DNA of 64,000 nt from Candidatus Edwardsbacteria bacterium RifOxyA12_full_54_48. Its GTDB lineage: Bacteria; Edwardsbacteria; AC1; EtOH8. The notes under the pieces are model-generated. The model did no database searches and was not told where the DNA came from. It saw only the letters and a list, made by a program, of their open reading frames with translations. Below are positions 27,001-34,469 of the stretch, piece by piece. Position 1 is the first letter of the stretch; each line of letters starts with the position of its first letter. The stretch lies in assembly GCA_001777915.1 (NCBI GenBank), contig MFFN01000004.1:867744-931743 (forward strand). The letters are read 5' to 3'. A program made the translations under genes and the position numbers.

Positions 27001-27559
27001 GGATGAAGAGCGGTACGGTTTCCTGGTCAAACAGCGGGACGACCTGCTGTCGGCCAAGGAGGATCTGGCCAACACCATCAGGAAAATTGACGAAACCGCC
27101 AGGGCCATGTTCCTGGAAACCTTCGAGGCCATCAAGAAAGGCTTCTCCCAGATATTCCAGCGCTTGTTCATCGGCGGGGAGGCCGACCTGAAACTGACCG
27201 GCAGTGATGATCCGTTGGAGGCCGAGATCGAGATCCTGGCCACCCCGGAGGGCAAGAGCCTGAAGTCCATCCGGCTGTTGTCGGGCGGGGAGAAGGCCAT
27301 GACCGCCACCGCCCTGCTGTTCGGGATCTATCTGGTCAAACCGGCCCCCTTCTGCGTGCTGGACGAGCTGGACGCACCGCTGGACGACGCCAATGTCCAG
27401 CGCTTCTGCGCCATGCTCAAGGACTTTGCCGGCGGCACCCAATTCCTGGTGATCACCCATAACAAGCGGACCATGGAGGTGGCCGACCGGCTTTACGGGG
27501 TGACCATGGAGAAGCCCGGCATCTCAAAGGTGGTCTCGGTCAAATTTGACAACAGTTAA
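24029..27559 (+). CDS. smc: chromosome segregation protein SMC
   Basis: This full-length 1176-residue SMC protein has an N-terminal ATPase half with Walker A GPNGCGKTN (about 32-40) and RSDKMEDVIFSGA. Two long coiled coils flank a hinge (about 510-640). The C-terminal half has the ABC signature LLSGGEKAMTATALLFG and Walker B CVLDELDAPLDDANV. It acts as a dimer with ScpA and ScpB to compact and separate chromosomes; scpAB are not in this window. The CorA-like gene follows after 19 bases. Length and motifs leave little doubt. Confidence 0.97.
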   Translation: MYLSRLELFGFKSFPQKITLEIGSGITCIVGPNGCGKTNVIDAIRWCLGEQSTKMLRSDKMEDVIFSGARDEKPLSMAEVSLIFSNQDGQLPVEYSEVSVTRRLFRSGESEYLMNNQVCRLKDIVDLFLNTGLGADSYSLIESKMIDTILSEDPSIRRSLFEEAAGVAKYRLQKRTAQRRMEATTEDLLRLQDIVGEVEKRLRSLKRQASKARVYDKFNQELKDIDLKVAAIDRDRLNVQALELKENISQWQSARSELSAKLEMQEGEISSAREALEVNEGQIETLQQELSRLSEQLQLWENNQAVIKERRSGIEQSMERREKEIKLLMASIGEHESQIKKVQESLQRSSGDIVAKTEQLKIKESALAGLESELTSAKLALSEARKELFESLKQEADGKEQLALLENRYGNTVAEQDKAQKEGQSLRRELEEGNLKLAELNDRMDSQKKALQVLTEEKIRLKQKSGEWQKQLLIANDSLRELSSSLSGLQKEKELLSELQQKYEGYGQGAQHLLSRRQDFTGTIAPLAEMIEAEPGYQAAIEAALAEKLQWLAVEDLDNTKKAIALLKSEKTGKATLVALSAPVENTGSREISGPGIRGAAFKFVRCDQKVKNLVTIMLRDVAIVESLDNFWEYSSKYPGVRLVSLDGEVLHSTGAIEAGELPQGQIGLLQRKERIEKLGAEISSFEEKIKQEVGGIQSLKAKLEEQDKQLENVDRETEKYQKEITTSEGSLAKSKSALEMNHRRLNELEQQSQALQGSISLLESELNQARGSFQEISESNKDESGLLGQRDQDMSQKEEKRNQAAEEVNRLRIALSEAQSERERLRQESANMEQRKNEALERIQNFRAEDQAGYAAIAKLQEEAEKLSIEIEGSAAHRKTFLSKREEMQRQSQGSLNRLKQAESVMHRSRLESDELQSKLSQAQIELGSVRNDLDNITNRLRNEYEVDIQALAACEEINLEESRSRIEDLRHRLKKLGPVNFAAFQELQQDEERYGFLVKQRDDLLSAKEDLANTIRKIDETARAMFLETFEAIKKGFSQIFQRLFIGGEADLKLTGSDDPLEAEIEILATPEGKSLKSIRLLSGGEKAMTATALLFGIYLVKPAPFCVLDELDAPLDDANVQRFCAMLKDFAGGTQFLVITHNKRTMEVADRLYGVTMEKPGISKVVSVKFDNS

Positions 27560-27578
27560 CATTATCTGGTTATAACCG

Positions 27579-28493
27579 ATGCTCAGAATATGCCAAATAA
27601 AAGACCATCAGGTGTCCGATTGTTCCGGAGAACAGGGACCCATCTGGGTATACACCAATCCCAGCGAGCAGGAAAAAAAGCATCTGGTAAATGAACTGAA
27701 GATCGACGAGCACACCCTGGCCTCGGCCCTGGACCCCGATGAGTTATCGAGGCTGGAATTCGAGCCGGATCATGCGGCCCTGATATTCAAACGGCCCAAG
27801 AACTACTCCTCCCAGGACGAACTTCTGTTCAAGGTGTCATCGGTCGGCCTATTCCTTTTTAAGGACCGGCTGATCGTGGTGATGCCGGAAGAGGCTCCGC
27901 TGTTCGAGGGAAAACAGTTCCAGCGGGTGGCGTCCCTGAACGACCTGTTGCTTAAGTTGATCTACCGATCCATCTTTCATTACCTGGAGCACCTGAAGAT
28001 AATAAACATGATAACCGATTCTTTGGAGGACAAGATCAGCTCCTCCATGGAGAATAAATACCTGCTCAACCTGTTCACCCTGGAGAAGAGCCTGGTCTAT
28101 TACCTGAATGCCATCAACTCAAATTCCATGCTGATAGAAAAACTCAAGACCAATGCCGCCAAGATCGGCTTCTCGCCCGAGGGGCTGGAATTCCTGGACG
28201 ACATCATCATCGAGAACAACCAGTGCTACCGTCAAGCCGAAATATATTCCAACATCCTGGCCAGCATGATGGACGCCAGAGCCTCCATCGTCAGCAACAA
28301 CCTCAACGTGCTGATGAAGACCCTGAACATCATCACCATCGGCATCATGGTGCCCACCTTCGTGGTCAGCGCCTTCTCCATGAACGTCGGCATCCCCCTT
28401 TCCTGGCACCCGTCGGCCTTCTGGATGGTGATGGGACTGGCCCTGGTCTCGGTGGTGGCCTTCATGCTGTTCTGGCGCTTCAAGAAGTGGTAG
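27579..28493 (+). CDS. CorA-family divalent metal transporter, GMN motif altered to SMN
   Basis: The 304-residue protein has the CorA layout: an acidic soluble N-terminal domain, a long helix (about 150-235; SLEDKISSSMENKYLLNLFT), and two C-terminal transmembrane helices (about 244-265 and 275-298). The conserved pore-entrance GMN motif is here SMN (SAFSMNVGIPL, about 264-274). CorA proteins form pentameric magnesium/cobalt channels or, in some members, zinc exporters. The start has no strong ribosome-binding site and lies 19 bases after smc; ftsY begins two bases after the stop, so the three genes look co-transcribed. Confidence 0.88.
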   Translation: MLRICQIKDHQVSDCSGEQGPIWVYTNPSEQEKKHLVNELKIDEHTLASALDPDELSRLEFEPDHAALIFKRPKNYSSQDELLFKVSSVGLFLFKDRLIVVMPEEAPLFEGKQFQRVASLNDLLLKLIYRSIFHYLEHLKIINMITDSLEDKISSSMENKYLLNLFTLEKSLVYYLNAINSNSMLIEKLKTNAAKIGFSPEGLEFLDDIIIENNQCYRQAEIYSNILASMMDARASIVSNNLNVLMKTLNIITIGIMVPTFVVSAFSMNVGIPLSWHPSAFWMVMGLALVSVVAFMLFWRFKKW

Positions 28494-28495
28494 CC

Positions 28496-29401
28496 GTGCC
28501 CCTGATCAAAAGCATCCGGGACGGCCTGAATAAGACCCGGATGGGCATCTGGCAGAAAACGGTCGGCGTTATCACCGGAAAAAGATCGCTGTCACCTCAG
28601 GAACTGTCGGAACTGGAAGAGCTTCTTATCCTTTCTGATGTCGGGGTGGAGGCCGGGGAAAGGCTGATCAACGCTGTCAGGAACGGCCAGAGCGACCAAA
28701 CGGCCATGGAACGGCTGAAGGGCGAGATGCTGGGGATCCTGTCCCTAAATTCAAATTTCAAATTTCAAATTTCAAAATACGAAAATAAACCCCAGGTATG
28801 GTTGATCATAGGGGTCAACGGGTCGGGCAAGACCACCTCCATCGCCAAATTGGCGCATTACCTGAAAGAACAGGACCGGCGGGTGATGCTGGCCGCCGGG
28901 GATACCTACCGGGCGGCCGCCATCGAGCAGCTTAAAAAATGGGCCGACCGGCTGGGGGTCGAGTTCATCGGCAGTAAAACCGGGGCCGACCCGGCCAGCG
29001 TAGCCTACGATGCGGTGGAATCGGCCGCGGCCAGAAAGGTCAGCCATCTTTTGATAGATACCGCCGGCAGATTGCATACCCAAAAGCATCTGCGGGACGA
29101 GCTGGGCAAGATATACTCCACCATAGGCAAAAAGCTGCCGGGGGCCCCGCATCTGACCCTGTTGGTACTGGATGCCACCACCGGACAGAATGCCGTCAGC
29201 CAGGCCAAGCTGTTCTCGCAGGCTGCCAAGATCGATGGTATAATACTCACCAAATTAGACGGCACCGCCAAGGGCGGCATAGTGCTGGCCATTGCCATGG
29301 AGCTGAAGATCCCGGTTTTTTTCACCGGAGTGGGGGAGGGTCTGGATGACCTGCTGGCTTTCGAACCGGCTGCTTTTGTGGATAGCCTGCTGGAGGGATA
29401 G
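28496..29401 (+). CDS. ftsY: signal recognition particle receptor FtsY
   Basis: The protein is about 301 residues and starts at a GTG two bases after the transporter gene, giving PLIKSIRDGLNKTR as the start of the N domain. The NG domain has the GTPase P-loop GVNGSGKTT, then DTYRAAAIEQL, LLIDTAGRLHT and LTKLDGTAKGG. FtsY docks ribosome-SRP complexes at the membrane and works with Ffh, whose gene is at 44441. It lacks the long acidic A domain of Escherichia coli FtsY. A short AT-rich repeat segment lies in frame between the N and G domains (28747-28787). Downstream is the riboswitch promoter. Confidence 0.93.
   Translation: MPLIKSIRDGLNKTRMGIWQKTVGVITGKRSLSPQELSELEELLILSDVGVEAGERLINAVRNGQSDQTAMERLKGEMLGILSLNSNFKFQISKYENKPQVWLIIGVNGSGKTTSIAKLAHYLKEQDRRVMLAAGDTYRAAAIEQLKKWADRLGVEFIGSKTGADPASVAYDAVESAAARKVSHLLIDTAGRLHTQKHLRDELGKIYSTIGKKLPGAPHLTLLVLDATTGQNAVSQAKLFSQAAKIDGIILTKLDGTAKGGIVLAIAMELKIPVFFTGVGEGLDDLLAFEPAAFVDSLLEG
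28747..28787 (+). repeat. heptamer repeat in frame inside ftsY
   Basis: Successive copies of the unit AAATTTC (AAATTTCAAATTTCAAATTT is visible) encode NFKFQISKYE just before the GTPase domain. Base composition is far lower in GC than the flanking coding DNA, and the segment falls at a domain junction. Confidence 0.7.
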
Positions 29402-29424
29402 CCGGGTTTTAAAGCATTTGAATA

Positions 29425-29453
29425 TTGACATTATCTTGATAATGGGATATATT
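29425..29453 (+). promoter_or_regulatory. promoter of the riboflavin operon
   Basis: A consensus TTGACA (29425-29430), an exactly 17-base spacer and TATATT (29448-29453) sit just before the FMN riboswitch, so transcription would begin at about the first base of the aptamer. Confidence 0.75.
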
Positions 29454-29460
29454 TACCATA

Positions 29461-29645
29461 CCTTCGGGGCGGGGTGAGATTCCCCGATCGGCGGTAGGTC
29501 CGCAAAATAAGCCTGGCGGACAAAGCCCGCAAATCCATCATGGATCGACCCGGTGAAATACCGGGGCCGACGGTCCCTCCACAATACCCATAATTAACTG
29601 CTCTTTCAGTGGTTGAGCGGAGGGGAAAGTCCGGATGAAAGAAGG
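29461..29645 (+). ncRNA. FMN riboswitch (RFN element)
   Basis: The conserved aptamer segments appear in order: CCTTCGGGGC, GGGTGAGATTCCCCG, GGCGGTAGG, AAGCCCGC, GGTGAAATACCGGGGCCGAC and AGTCCGGATGAAAGAAGG. The closing stem pairs CCTTC (29461-29465) with GAAGG (29641-29645). An extra hairpin (CCCTCC with GGAGGG) fills the variable region before AGTCCGGATG. FMN binding should favour the downstream terminator and shut off ribD-ribE-ribBA-ribH. Confidence 0.97.
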
Positions 29646-29702
29646 TTTAACGGGGCCTGAATGCAAGCAGCGTTCTTGCGTAAGGGCTGTCTGTTTTGAT
29701 TT

Positions 29703-29738
29703 CCCCGAAGGAGTCTTTTAGGCTTATTCGGGGTTTTT
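29703..29738 (+). terminator. terminator in the FMN riboswitch expression platform
   Basis: CCCCGAA (29703-29709) pairs with TTCGGGG (29727-29733) and is followed by TTTTT. It lies between the aptamer and ribD, as expected for transcriptional control by FMN. Confidence 0.85.
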
Positions 29739-29750
29739 ATTTGTCAATGC

Positions 29751-30866
29751 GTGAGCCAGATGGAAGAACATAAGCGATACATGATGATGGCCCTGGAGCT
29801 GGCGGCTAAGGCCAAAGGCCGGACCTGGCCCAATCCCATGGTGGGGGCGGTCATCGTAAAAGGGCATCAAGTCGTAGGGCAGGGGTATCACCAAAAGGCC
29901 GGACTGGTGCATGCAGAGATTGAGGCCCTGGCCCAGGCCGGGGATCAGGCCGGGGGGGCCATCCTGTATGTCAACCTGGAGCCCTGCTGCCACAGCGGAA
30001 AAAGGACCCCGCCCTGCACCCAGGCCATCATTGGGGCCGGCATCAAAACCGTAGTGTACGGGATGGATGATCCCAACCCCAATGTCAATGGAAAGGGAGC
30101 CGAAGAACTCAAAAAAGCCGGAATCGAAACGATAGGAAAAGTGATGGAAAAAGAAGCCCAAGGGTTGAACGAAGTTTACCGGAAATACATGATCACCGGG
30201 TATCCCTTTACGGTTCTTAAGATGGCTTTAAGCCTGGACGGCAGGATCGCTATCCATAATGGGGAATCGCGTGGGCTGTCGTCGAAGGAATCCCTTGAAC
30301 TGGTGCATAAACTGCGGCTGGAATCGGAGGCCATCATGGTGGGCAGCGGCACGGTGATTAAGGACGATCCCGATCTGACAGTCCGGCTGGTGGACAACCC
30401 CGACAATAAACAGCCCACCAGGTTCGTGGTCGACAGCACTCTAAAGAGTCCAACCAACTCCAAAGTCTTTGATCAATCCATTGCCAAGACGGTGATGATA
30501 ACCACCGACCAGGCTGATCCCAGCAGGAAAGCGGAACTGGAAAAGAAAGAAATAGAGATCTGGACAATCCGGGCCCTGCCGGACGGAATGGTGGACATAA
30601 AGGAACTGCTGCGCCAGATGGGGCTTCATGAATACTGCAACCTCCTGGTCGAGGGAGGCAGCGGCCTGGCCACGTCATTTTTAAAAGCGGGGCTGGTCGA
30701 CAAGCTGAGCCTCCTTTATACGCCCACTATCATCGGGGGGGACGGGGTCCCGCCTTTCGGCCAGCTGGGTCTGAAAAACATCGCCGAGGCCTTCAAGCTT
30801 CGCGATCTGAAGGCCCGGCCGGTGGGCGATGATATTTTAGTCGAAGCCTACCCGGCGAGGGATTGA
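29751..30866 (+). CDS. ribD: RibD: bifunctional diaminohydroxyphosphoribosylaminopyrimidine deaminase / reductase
   Basis: This 371-residue protein (or 368 from ATG 29760) carries both domains. The N-terminal zinc deaminase has HAEIEAL and PCCHSGKRTPPC, supplying the zinc-binding histidine and cysteines. The C-terminal reductase (about 145-370) has FTVLKMALSLDGRIA, PTRFVVDS and LVEGGSGLATSFL. It catalyses the second and third steps of riboflavin synthesis from the GTP-derived intermediate. First gene behind the FMN riboswitch; ribE starts one base after its stop. The GTG at 29751 has little ribosome-binding sequence, so the start is uncertain. Confidence 0.95.
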   Translation: MSQMEEHKRYMMMALELAAKAKGRTWPNPMVGAVIVKGHQVVGQGYHQKAGLVHAEIEALAQAGDQAGGAILYVNLEPCCHSGKRTPPCTQAIIGAGIKTVVYGMDDPNPNVNGKGAEELKKAGIETIGKVMEKEAQGLNEVYRKYMITGYPFTVLKMALSLDGRIAIHNGESRGLSSKESLELVHKLRLESEAIMVGSGTVIKDDPDLTVRLVDNPDNKQPTRFVVDSTLKSPTNSKVFDQSIAKTVMITTDQADPSRKAELEKKEIEIWTIRALPDGMVDIKELLRQMGLHEYCNLLVEGGSGLATSFLKAGLVDKLSLLYTPTIIGGDGVPPFGQLGLKNIAEAFKLRDLKARPVGDDILVEAYPARD

Positions 30867-30867
30867 T

Positions 30868-31455
30868 ATGTTCACCGGACTGATAGAGCAGATAGGCACC
30901 ATCAAGGCCCTTAAAAATGCCGGGCATTCGGCCCAGATCGATATTGCGGCCGAGTGGTCCGGCCTGGTTTTGGGGGAGAGCATCGCTGTCAACGGGGCCT
31001 GCCTGACCGTGGCCAGGATGATCGCCGGGGGGTTTTCCGCCGACCTCAGCCGGGAGACCATCAGTAAAACTTCGTTTTCCGGGATCAAGATCGGTGCTCC
31101 GGTCAATCTGGAAAGGGCCCTGAAGTTAGAGGACAGGTTTGGCGGCCATTTTGTCTCCGGGCATGTGGACTGCACAGCAAAGATCTCCAAGATCATCCTC
31201 CGTCCGGGCGGCACCGAGATCAAGATATCGATAGGCTTGGGGCATTCAAAATACATAATTGACCAGGGCTCGGTGGCGGTGGACGGCATCAGCCTGACGG
31301 CATCGCGCAAAGAGCCCGACGGATTCTGGATAGCCGTCATTCCCCATACCCTGGAACATACCAACCTGAAATTCCGAAAAACCGGGGACCAGGTAAACCT
31401 GGAGTTTGATATGATGGTCAAATATACCGAATCAATAATAAAAGGGAAGCGATAA
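30868..31455 (+). CDS. ribE: riboflavin synthase alpha chain
   Basis: The 195-residue protein has two similar lumazine-binding halves, each opening with a match to the family pattern (MFTGLIEQIGTIKAL at the start; GHFVSGHVDCTAKIS in the second half), and GESIAVNGACLTV with VDGISLTAS. It converts two 6,7-dimethyl-8-ribityllumazine molecules to riboflavin and a pyrimidine that is recycled, working with the lumazine synthase encoded downstream. One base separates it from ribD. The symbol ribC or ribE depends on naming convention. Confidence 0.95.
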   Translation: MFTGLIEQIGTIKALKNAGHSAQIDIAAEWSGLVLGESIAVNGACLTVARMIAGGFSADLSRETISKTSFSGIKIGAPVNLERALKLEDRFGGHFVSGHVDCTAKISKIILRPGGTEIKISIGLGHSKYIIDQGSVAVDGISLTASRKEPDGFWIAVIPHTLEHTNLKFRKTGDQVNLEFDMMVKYTESIIKGKR

Positions 31456-31552
31456 TTCAACCACAAAAGGCGCAAATCAAAACCAAGAAATATATCTTGT
31501 GATCGATGTGCTTTATGTGGCTAAATTCGGAATGTTATTTTATAAGGAAACG

Positions 31553-32779
31553 ATGAGCGGTAAATTTAAATTCAACTCCATTTCCGAGGCCATCCGCGAT
31601 ACCAGAGCCGGCAAAATGATCATAGTAGTGGACGATGAGAACCGCGAGAACGAGGGGGATCTGGTGATGGCGGCGGCCAGGGTGACCCCGGCAGCGGTGA
31701 ATTTTATGGCCAAAGAGGGGCGGGGGCTGGTCTGCGCCTCGCTCTCCCGGCAGAGGCTGGAACAACTGGATCTGGGGCCGATGGTGGAGCGCAACACCGC
31801 CAAGCTGGGGACCAATTTCGCGGTATCGGTGGATGCCGTGAAAGGCACCACCACCGGCATCTCCGCCCATGATAGGGCCTCCACCATCAAAACCCTGATC
31901 CATCCCAAGACCCGGCCGTCCGACCTGGCCCGGCCCGGCCATGTTTTTCCGCTGATGTCGGCCGAGGGCGGGGTGCTGCGGCGGACCGGACATACCGAAG
32001 CGGCCCTGGACCTGGCCCGGCTGGCCGGACTGTATCCGGCCGGGGTCATCTGTGAGGTCATCTCCGACGACGGTACCATGGCCCGGGGAGCAAAACTGTT
32101 TGCCTTCGCCGCCAGGCACAAACTGAAGATCATCACCATCAAGGATCTGATAGAATACCGCCGGAAGAAGGAAAAATTGGTGATGCCGGTGCTGGAGACC
32201 AAGCTGCCCACCAAATACGGCCAGTTCCGGCTGGTGGTCTACGAAGACATGATTGAGAATTACCATCATCTGGCCCTGGTAAAAGGGGCGGTCAGGGGCC
32301 GGAAAAATATCCTGGTGCGGGTGCATTCCCAGTGCCTGACCGGGGACATTCTGGGCTCCAGCCGCTGCGACTGCGGCGACCAGCTGGCGGCGGCCATGAA
32401 GATGATCGACCAGGAGGGCCGGGGGGTCTTTTTGTACATGAGGCAGGAGGGCCGGGGCATCGGGTTGTTCAACAAGCTGAAGGCCTATAAGTTGCAGGAC
32501 CAGGGGATGGACACCATCGAAGCCAACCTGGCCCTGGGCTTCGCCGCCGACGAGAGGGACTACGGCATCGGGGCCCAGATACTGGCCGACCTGGGCCTCT
32601 CCAGCATCAGGTTGATAACCAACAACCCCGATAAGATCGCCGGCCTGGAGGGCTATGGCCTGAAGATAGTAAAGCGGATCGCCATTCAGGTGCCCTGCAC
32701 CCCGGCCAACGCCCGCTATATGAAGACCAAGCGCGACAAGATGGGACATCTGCTGGACAAGAATTTCTGCCTCAGCTGA
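31553..32779 (+). CDS. ribBA: RibBA: 3,4-dihydroxy-2-butanone 4-phosphate synthase / GTP cyclohydrolase II
   Basis: The protein is about 408 residues. The N-terminal RibB domain (about 1-205) has DDENRENEGDLVMAA, SAHDRASTIK and RRTGHTEAALDLARLAG. The C-terminal RibA domain has the zinc site CLTGDILGSSRCDCGDQL and RQEGRGIGLFNKLKAYKLQD. It supplies both committed precursors of riboflavin, from ribulose 5-phosphate and GTP. ATG 31553 is chosen for AAGGA five bases upstream and for normal RibB length; a GTG at 31499 would add 18 residues. Third gene of the riboswitch operon. Confidence 0.95.
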   Translation: MSGKFKFNSISEAIRDTRAGKMIIVVDDENRENEGDLVMAAARVTPAAVNFMAKEGRGLVCASLSRQRLEQLDLGPMVERNTAKLGTNFAVSVDAVKGTTTGISAHDRASTIKTLIHPKTRPSDLARPGHVFPLMSAEGGVLRRTGHTEAALDLARLAGLYPAGVICEVISDDGTMARGAKLFAFAARHKLKIITIKDLIEYRRKKEKLVMPVLETKLPTKYGQFRLVVYEDMIENYHHLALVKGAVRGRKNILVRVHSQCLTGDILGSSRCDCGDQLAAAMKMIDQEGRGVFLYMRQEGRGIGLFNKLKAYKLQDQGMDTIEANLALGFAADERDYGIGAQILADLGLSSIRLITNNPDKIAGLEGYGLKIVKRIAIQVPCTPANARYMKTKRDKMGHLLDKNFCLS

Positions 32780-32818
32780 TCCGTTAACGGAACATTCATT
32801 ATTTTAAGGAGGGTTAAA

Positions 32819-33283
32819 ATGCCAAAGATAATCGAGGGCCACTTAAGCGCGGCCGACAAAAAATTCTGCCTGGTGGTGTCACGCTTCAACGACCTGATAA
32901 GCCAGCGCCTGGTGGACGGAGCCTTGGACTGCATAACCAGGCACGGCGGGAGCGACGCCAACGTGGAGCTGGTCTGGGTGCCGGGCTCCTTTGAGATCCC
33001 CGGGGTGGCTGCCAGGGTGGCCGCATCCAAAAAATATCAGGCGGTCATCTGCCTGGGGGCCGTCATCCGGGGCGATACCCCGCATTTCGACTATATCGCG
33101 GCCGAGGTGGCCAAGGGGGTGGCCCAGGTCTCCATGAATTCAGGGGTGCCCACGGTGTTCGGAGTGATCACCACCGACAACCTGGACCAGGCCCTGGACC
33201 GGGCCGGCAGCAAGGCCGGCAACAAGGGATGGCAGGCGGCCCTGTCGGCCATCGAGCTGACCGATCTCTACCGGAAGATATAA
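32819..33283 (+). CDS. ribH: 6,7-dimethyl-8-ribityllumazine synthase
   Basis: The 154-residue protein matches lumazine synthase length and motifs: VVSRFNDLISQRLVDGA, WVPGSFEIPGVA, CLGAVIRGDTPHFDYI with the catalytic-region histidine, and GVITTDNLDQALDRAG. It condenses the RibBA product dihydroxybutanone phosphate with the RibD product; the family assembles into pentamers or 60-subunit shells. AAGGAGGG precedes the ATG, and nusB follows after 7 bases. Confidence 0.96.
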   Translation: MPKIIEGHLSAADKKFCLVVSRFNDLISQRLVDGALDCITRHGGSDANVELVWVPGSFEIPGVAARVAASKKYQAVICLGAVIRGDTPHFDYIAAEVAKGVAQVSMNSGVPTVFGVITTDNLDQALDRAGSKAGNKGWQAALSAIELTDLYRKI

Positions 33284-33290
33284 GGAACAG

Positions 33291-33710
33291 ATGGGCTCCC
33301 GAAGAAAATCAAGAGAGCTGGCCCTGCAGGCCCTGTACCAGGTGGACCTCACCGGGGACTTGGCGGAGAAGGCGTTGTATGACCTTAAACACCGGAATCC
33401 AGAGGATCCTGAAATGGTCGAGTTTTCAGGGGTCCTGGTCAATGCCGTGATCACCAACCTGGACAGCATCGATCGGGTCATCATCAAAGCGGCCCAGAAC
33501 TGGACCATGGACCGCATGGCCCTGATCGACCGGAATATCATCCGTCTGGGGGTGGCTCAATTGCAGCATCTTGAGGAGCAGGTGCCCCCCAAGGTGGCCA
33601 TCGACGAATCCATCGAACTGGCCAAGAAGTTCGGGGACGAGGAATCCGGGCGCTTCATAAACGGAGTGCTGGACAAGATATTCAAGGATATGGAAAAAAA
33701 GGAAAGATAA
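33291..33710 (+). CDS. nusB: transcription antitermination protein NusB
   Basis: The 139-residue protein is all-helical and NusB-like: RRKSRELALQALYQVDL at the N-terminus, NWTMDRMALIDRNIIRLG in the middle and AIDESIELAKKFGDEESGRFINGVLD at the end. It binds boxA RNA with NusE (S10) in antitermination of rRNA operons. The ribH-nusB pairing is common in bacteria. AAGGA lies before the ATG, and the phosphoesterase gene begins one base after its stop. Confidence 0.95.
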   Translation: MGSRRKSRELALQALYQVDLTGDLAEKALYDLKHRNPEDPEMVEFSGVLVNAVITNLDSIDRVIIKAAQNWTMDRMALIDRNIIRLGVAQLQHLEEQVPPKVAIDESIELAKKFGDEESGRFINGVLDKIFKDMEKKER

Positions 33711-33711
33711 G

Positions 33712-34452
33712 ATGCGGTGCGCCTTAATATCAGACATACATGGCAACCATGAAGCCCTGGCCGCGGTGCTGGCCGACATCAAACAAAAAGGCATCAAGGA
33801 CATTTTTTGCCTGGGCGACACCGTAGGTTACGGGGCCGATCCGGCCAAGTGCCTGGCGGAGATAGGCGGGCTTACCGACCAGGTCATCGCCGGCAATCAC
33901 GACCATGGGGCGGTGGGCCTGCTGGATCTTTCCAGCTTCAATCTTAATGCCCGCAAAGCGGCGGAGTGGACGGGGAAAAAACTAACCTCGGGGGAAAGAG
34001 ACCTCCTTAAAAAACTACCCCTGAATCTAAAGGCCAGCATTCAGGGAAACGAAATGCTGATGGTCCACTCCACTCCCAATAAGCCGGAGGACTGGCATTA
34101 TATCCTGTCGCTGGATGAGGCCGAATACCAGTTTGAAAAATTTGGCGAAAGGCTTTGTTTTGTCGGCCATTCCCACCAGCCCATATTCTGGGAATGCGAC
34201 GCCCATGGCAAGTGTAGCATCGCCGGCAGGGAGTACGTTCACCTGGAGAGGGACCGGAGATATATAATCAACGTGGGCAGCGTGGGGCAGCCCAGGGACG
34301 GCGACCCCAGGGCCACCTATGCCATCTGCGACGGGGAAAGAATGGAAGTGGCGATACGGCGGGTGGAGTACGATATCAAATCCGCCCAGGAAAAGATAAT
34401 CCGGGCCGGTTTGCCGGCCCGCCTGGCCGAACGCCTGTCAACCGGGATCTAA
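33712..34452 (+). CDS. calcineurin-like metallophosphoesterase
   Basis: The 246-residue protein shows the dinuclear-metal phosphoesterase motifs in order: SDIHGNHEAL, GDTVGYGADP, GNHDHG, MVHSTP, VGHSHQP and NVGSVGQPRDGDP. The last resembles the YfcE/predicted phosphodiesterase subgroup that acts on nucleotide or phosphodiester substrates. The true substrate cannot be read from sequence. One base separates it from nusB, so it is probably at the end of the riboflavin transcript and possibly controlled by FMN. Confidence 0.88.
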   Translation: MRCALISDIHGNHEALAAVLADIKQKGIKDIFCLGDTVGYGADPAKCLAEIGGLTDQVIAGNHDHGAVGLLDLSSFNLNARKAAEWTGKKLTSGERDLLKKLPLNLKASIQGNEMLMVHSTPNKPEDWHYILSLDEAEYQFEKFGERLCFVGHSHQPIFWECDAHGKCSIAGREYVHLERDRRYIINVGSVGQPRDGDPRATYAICDGERMEVAIRRVEYDIKSAQEKIIRAGLPARLAERLSTGI

Positions 34453-34469
34453 CGGGGGATATCGCAGCC

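Noticed and set aside
31535-32749. A 404-codon minus-strand open frame opposite ribBA
   Set aside because: ribBA is unambiguous on the plus strand, and the antisense protein has no recognisable pattern.
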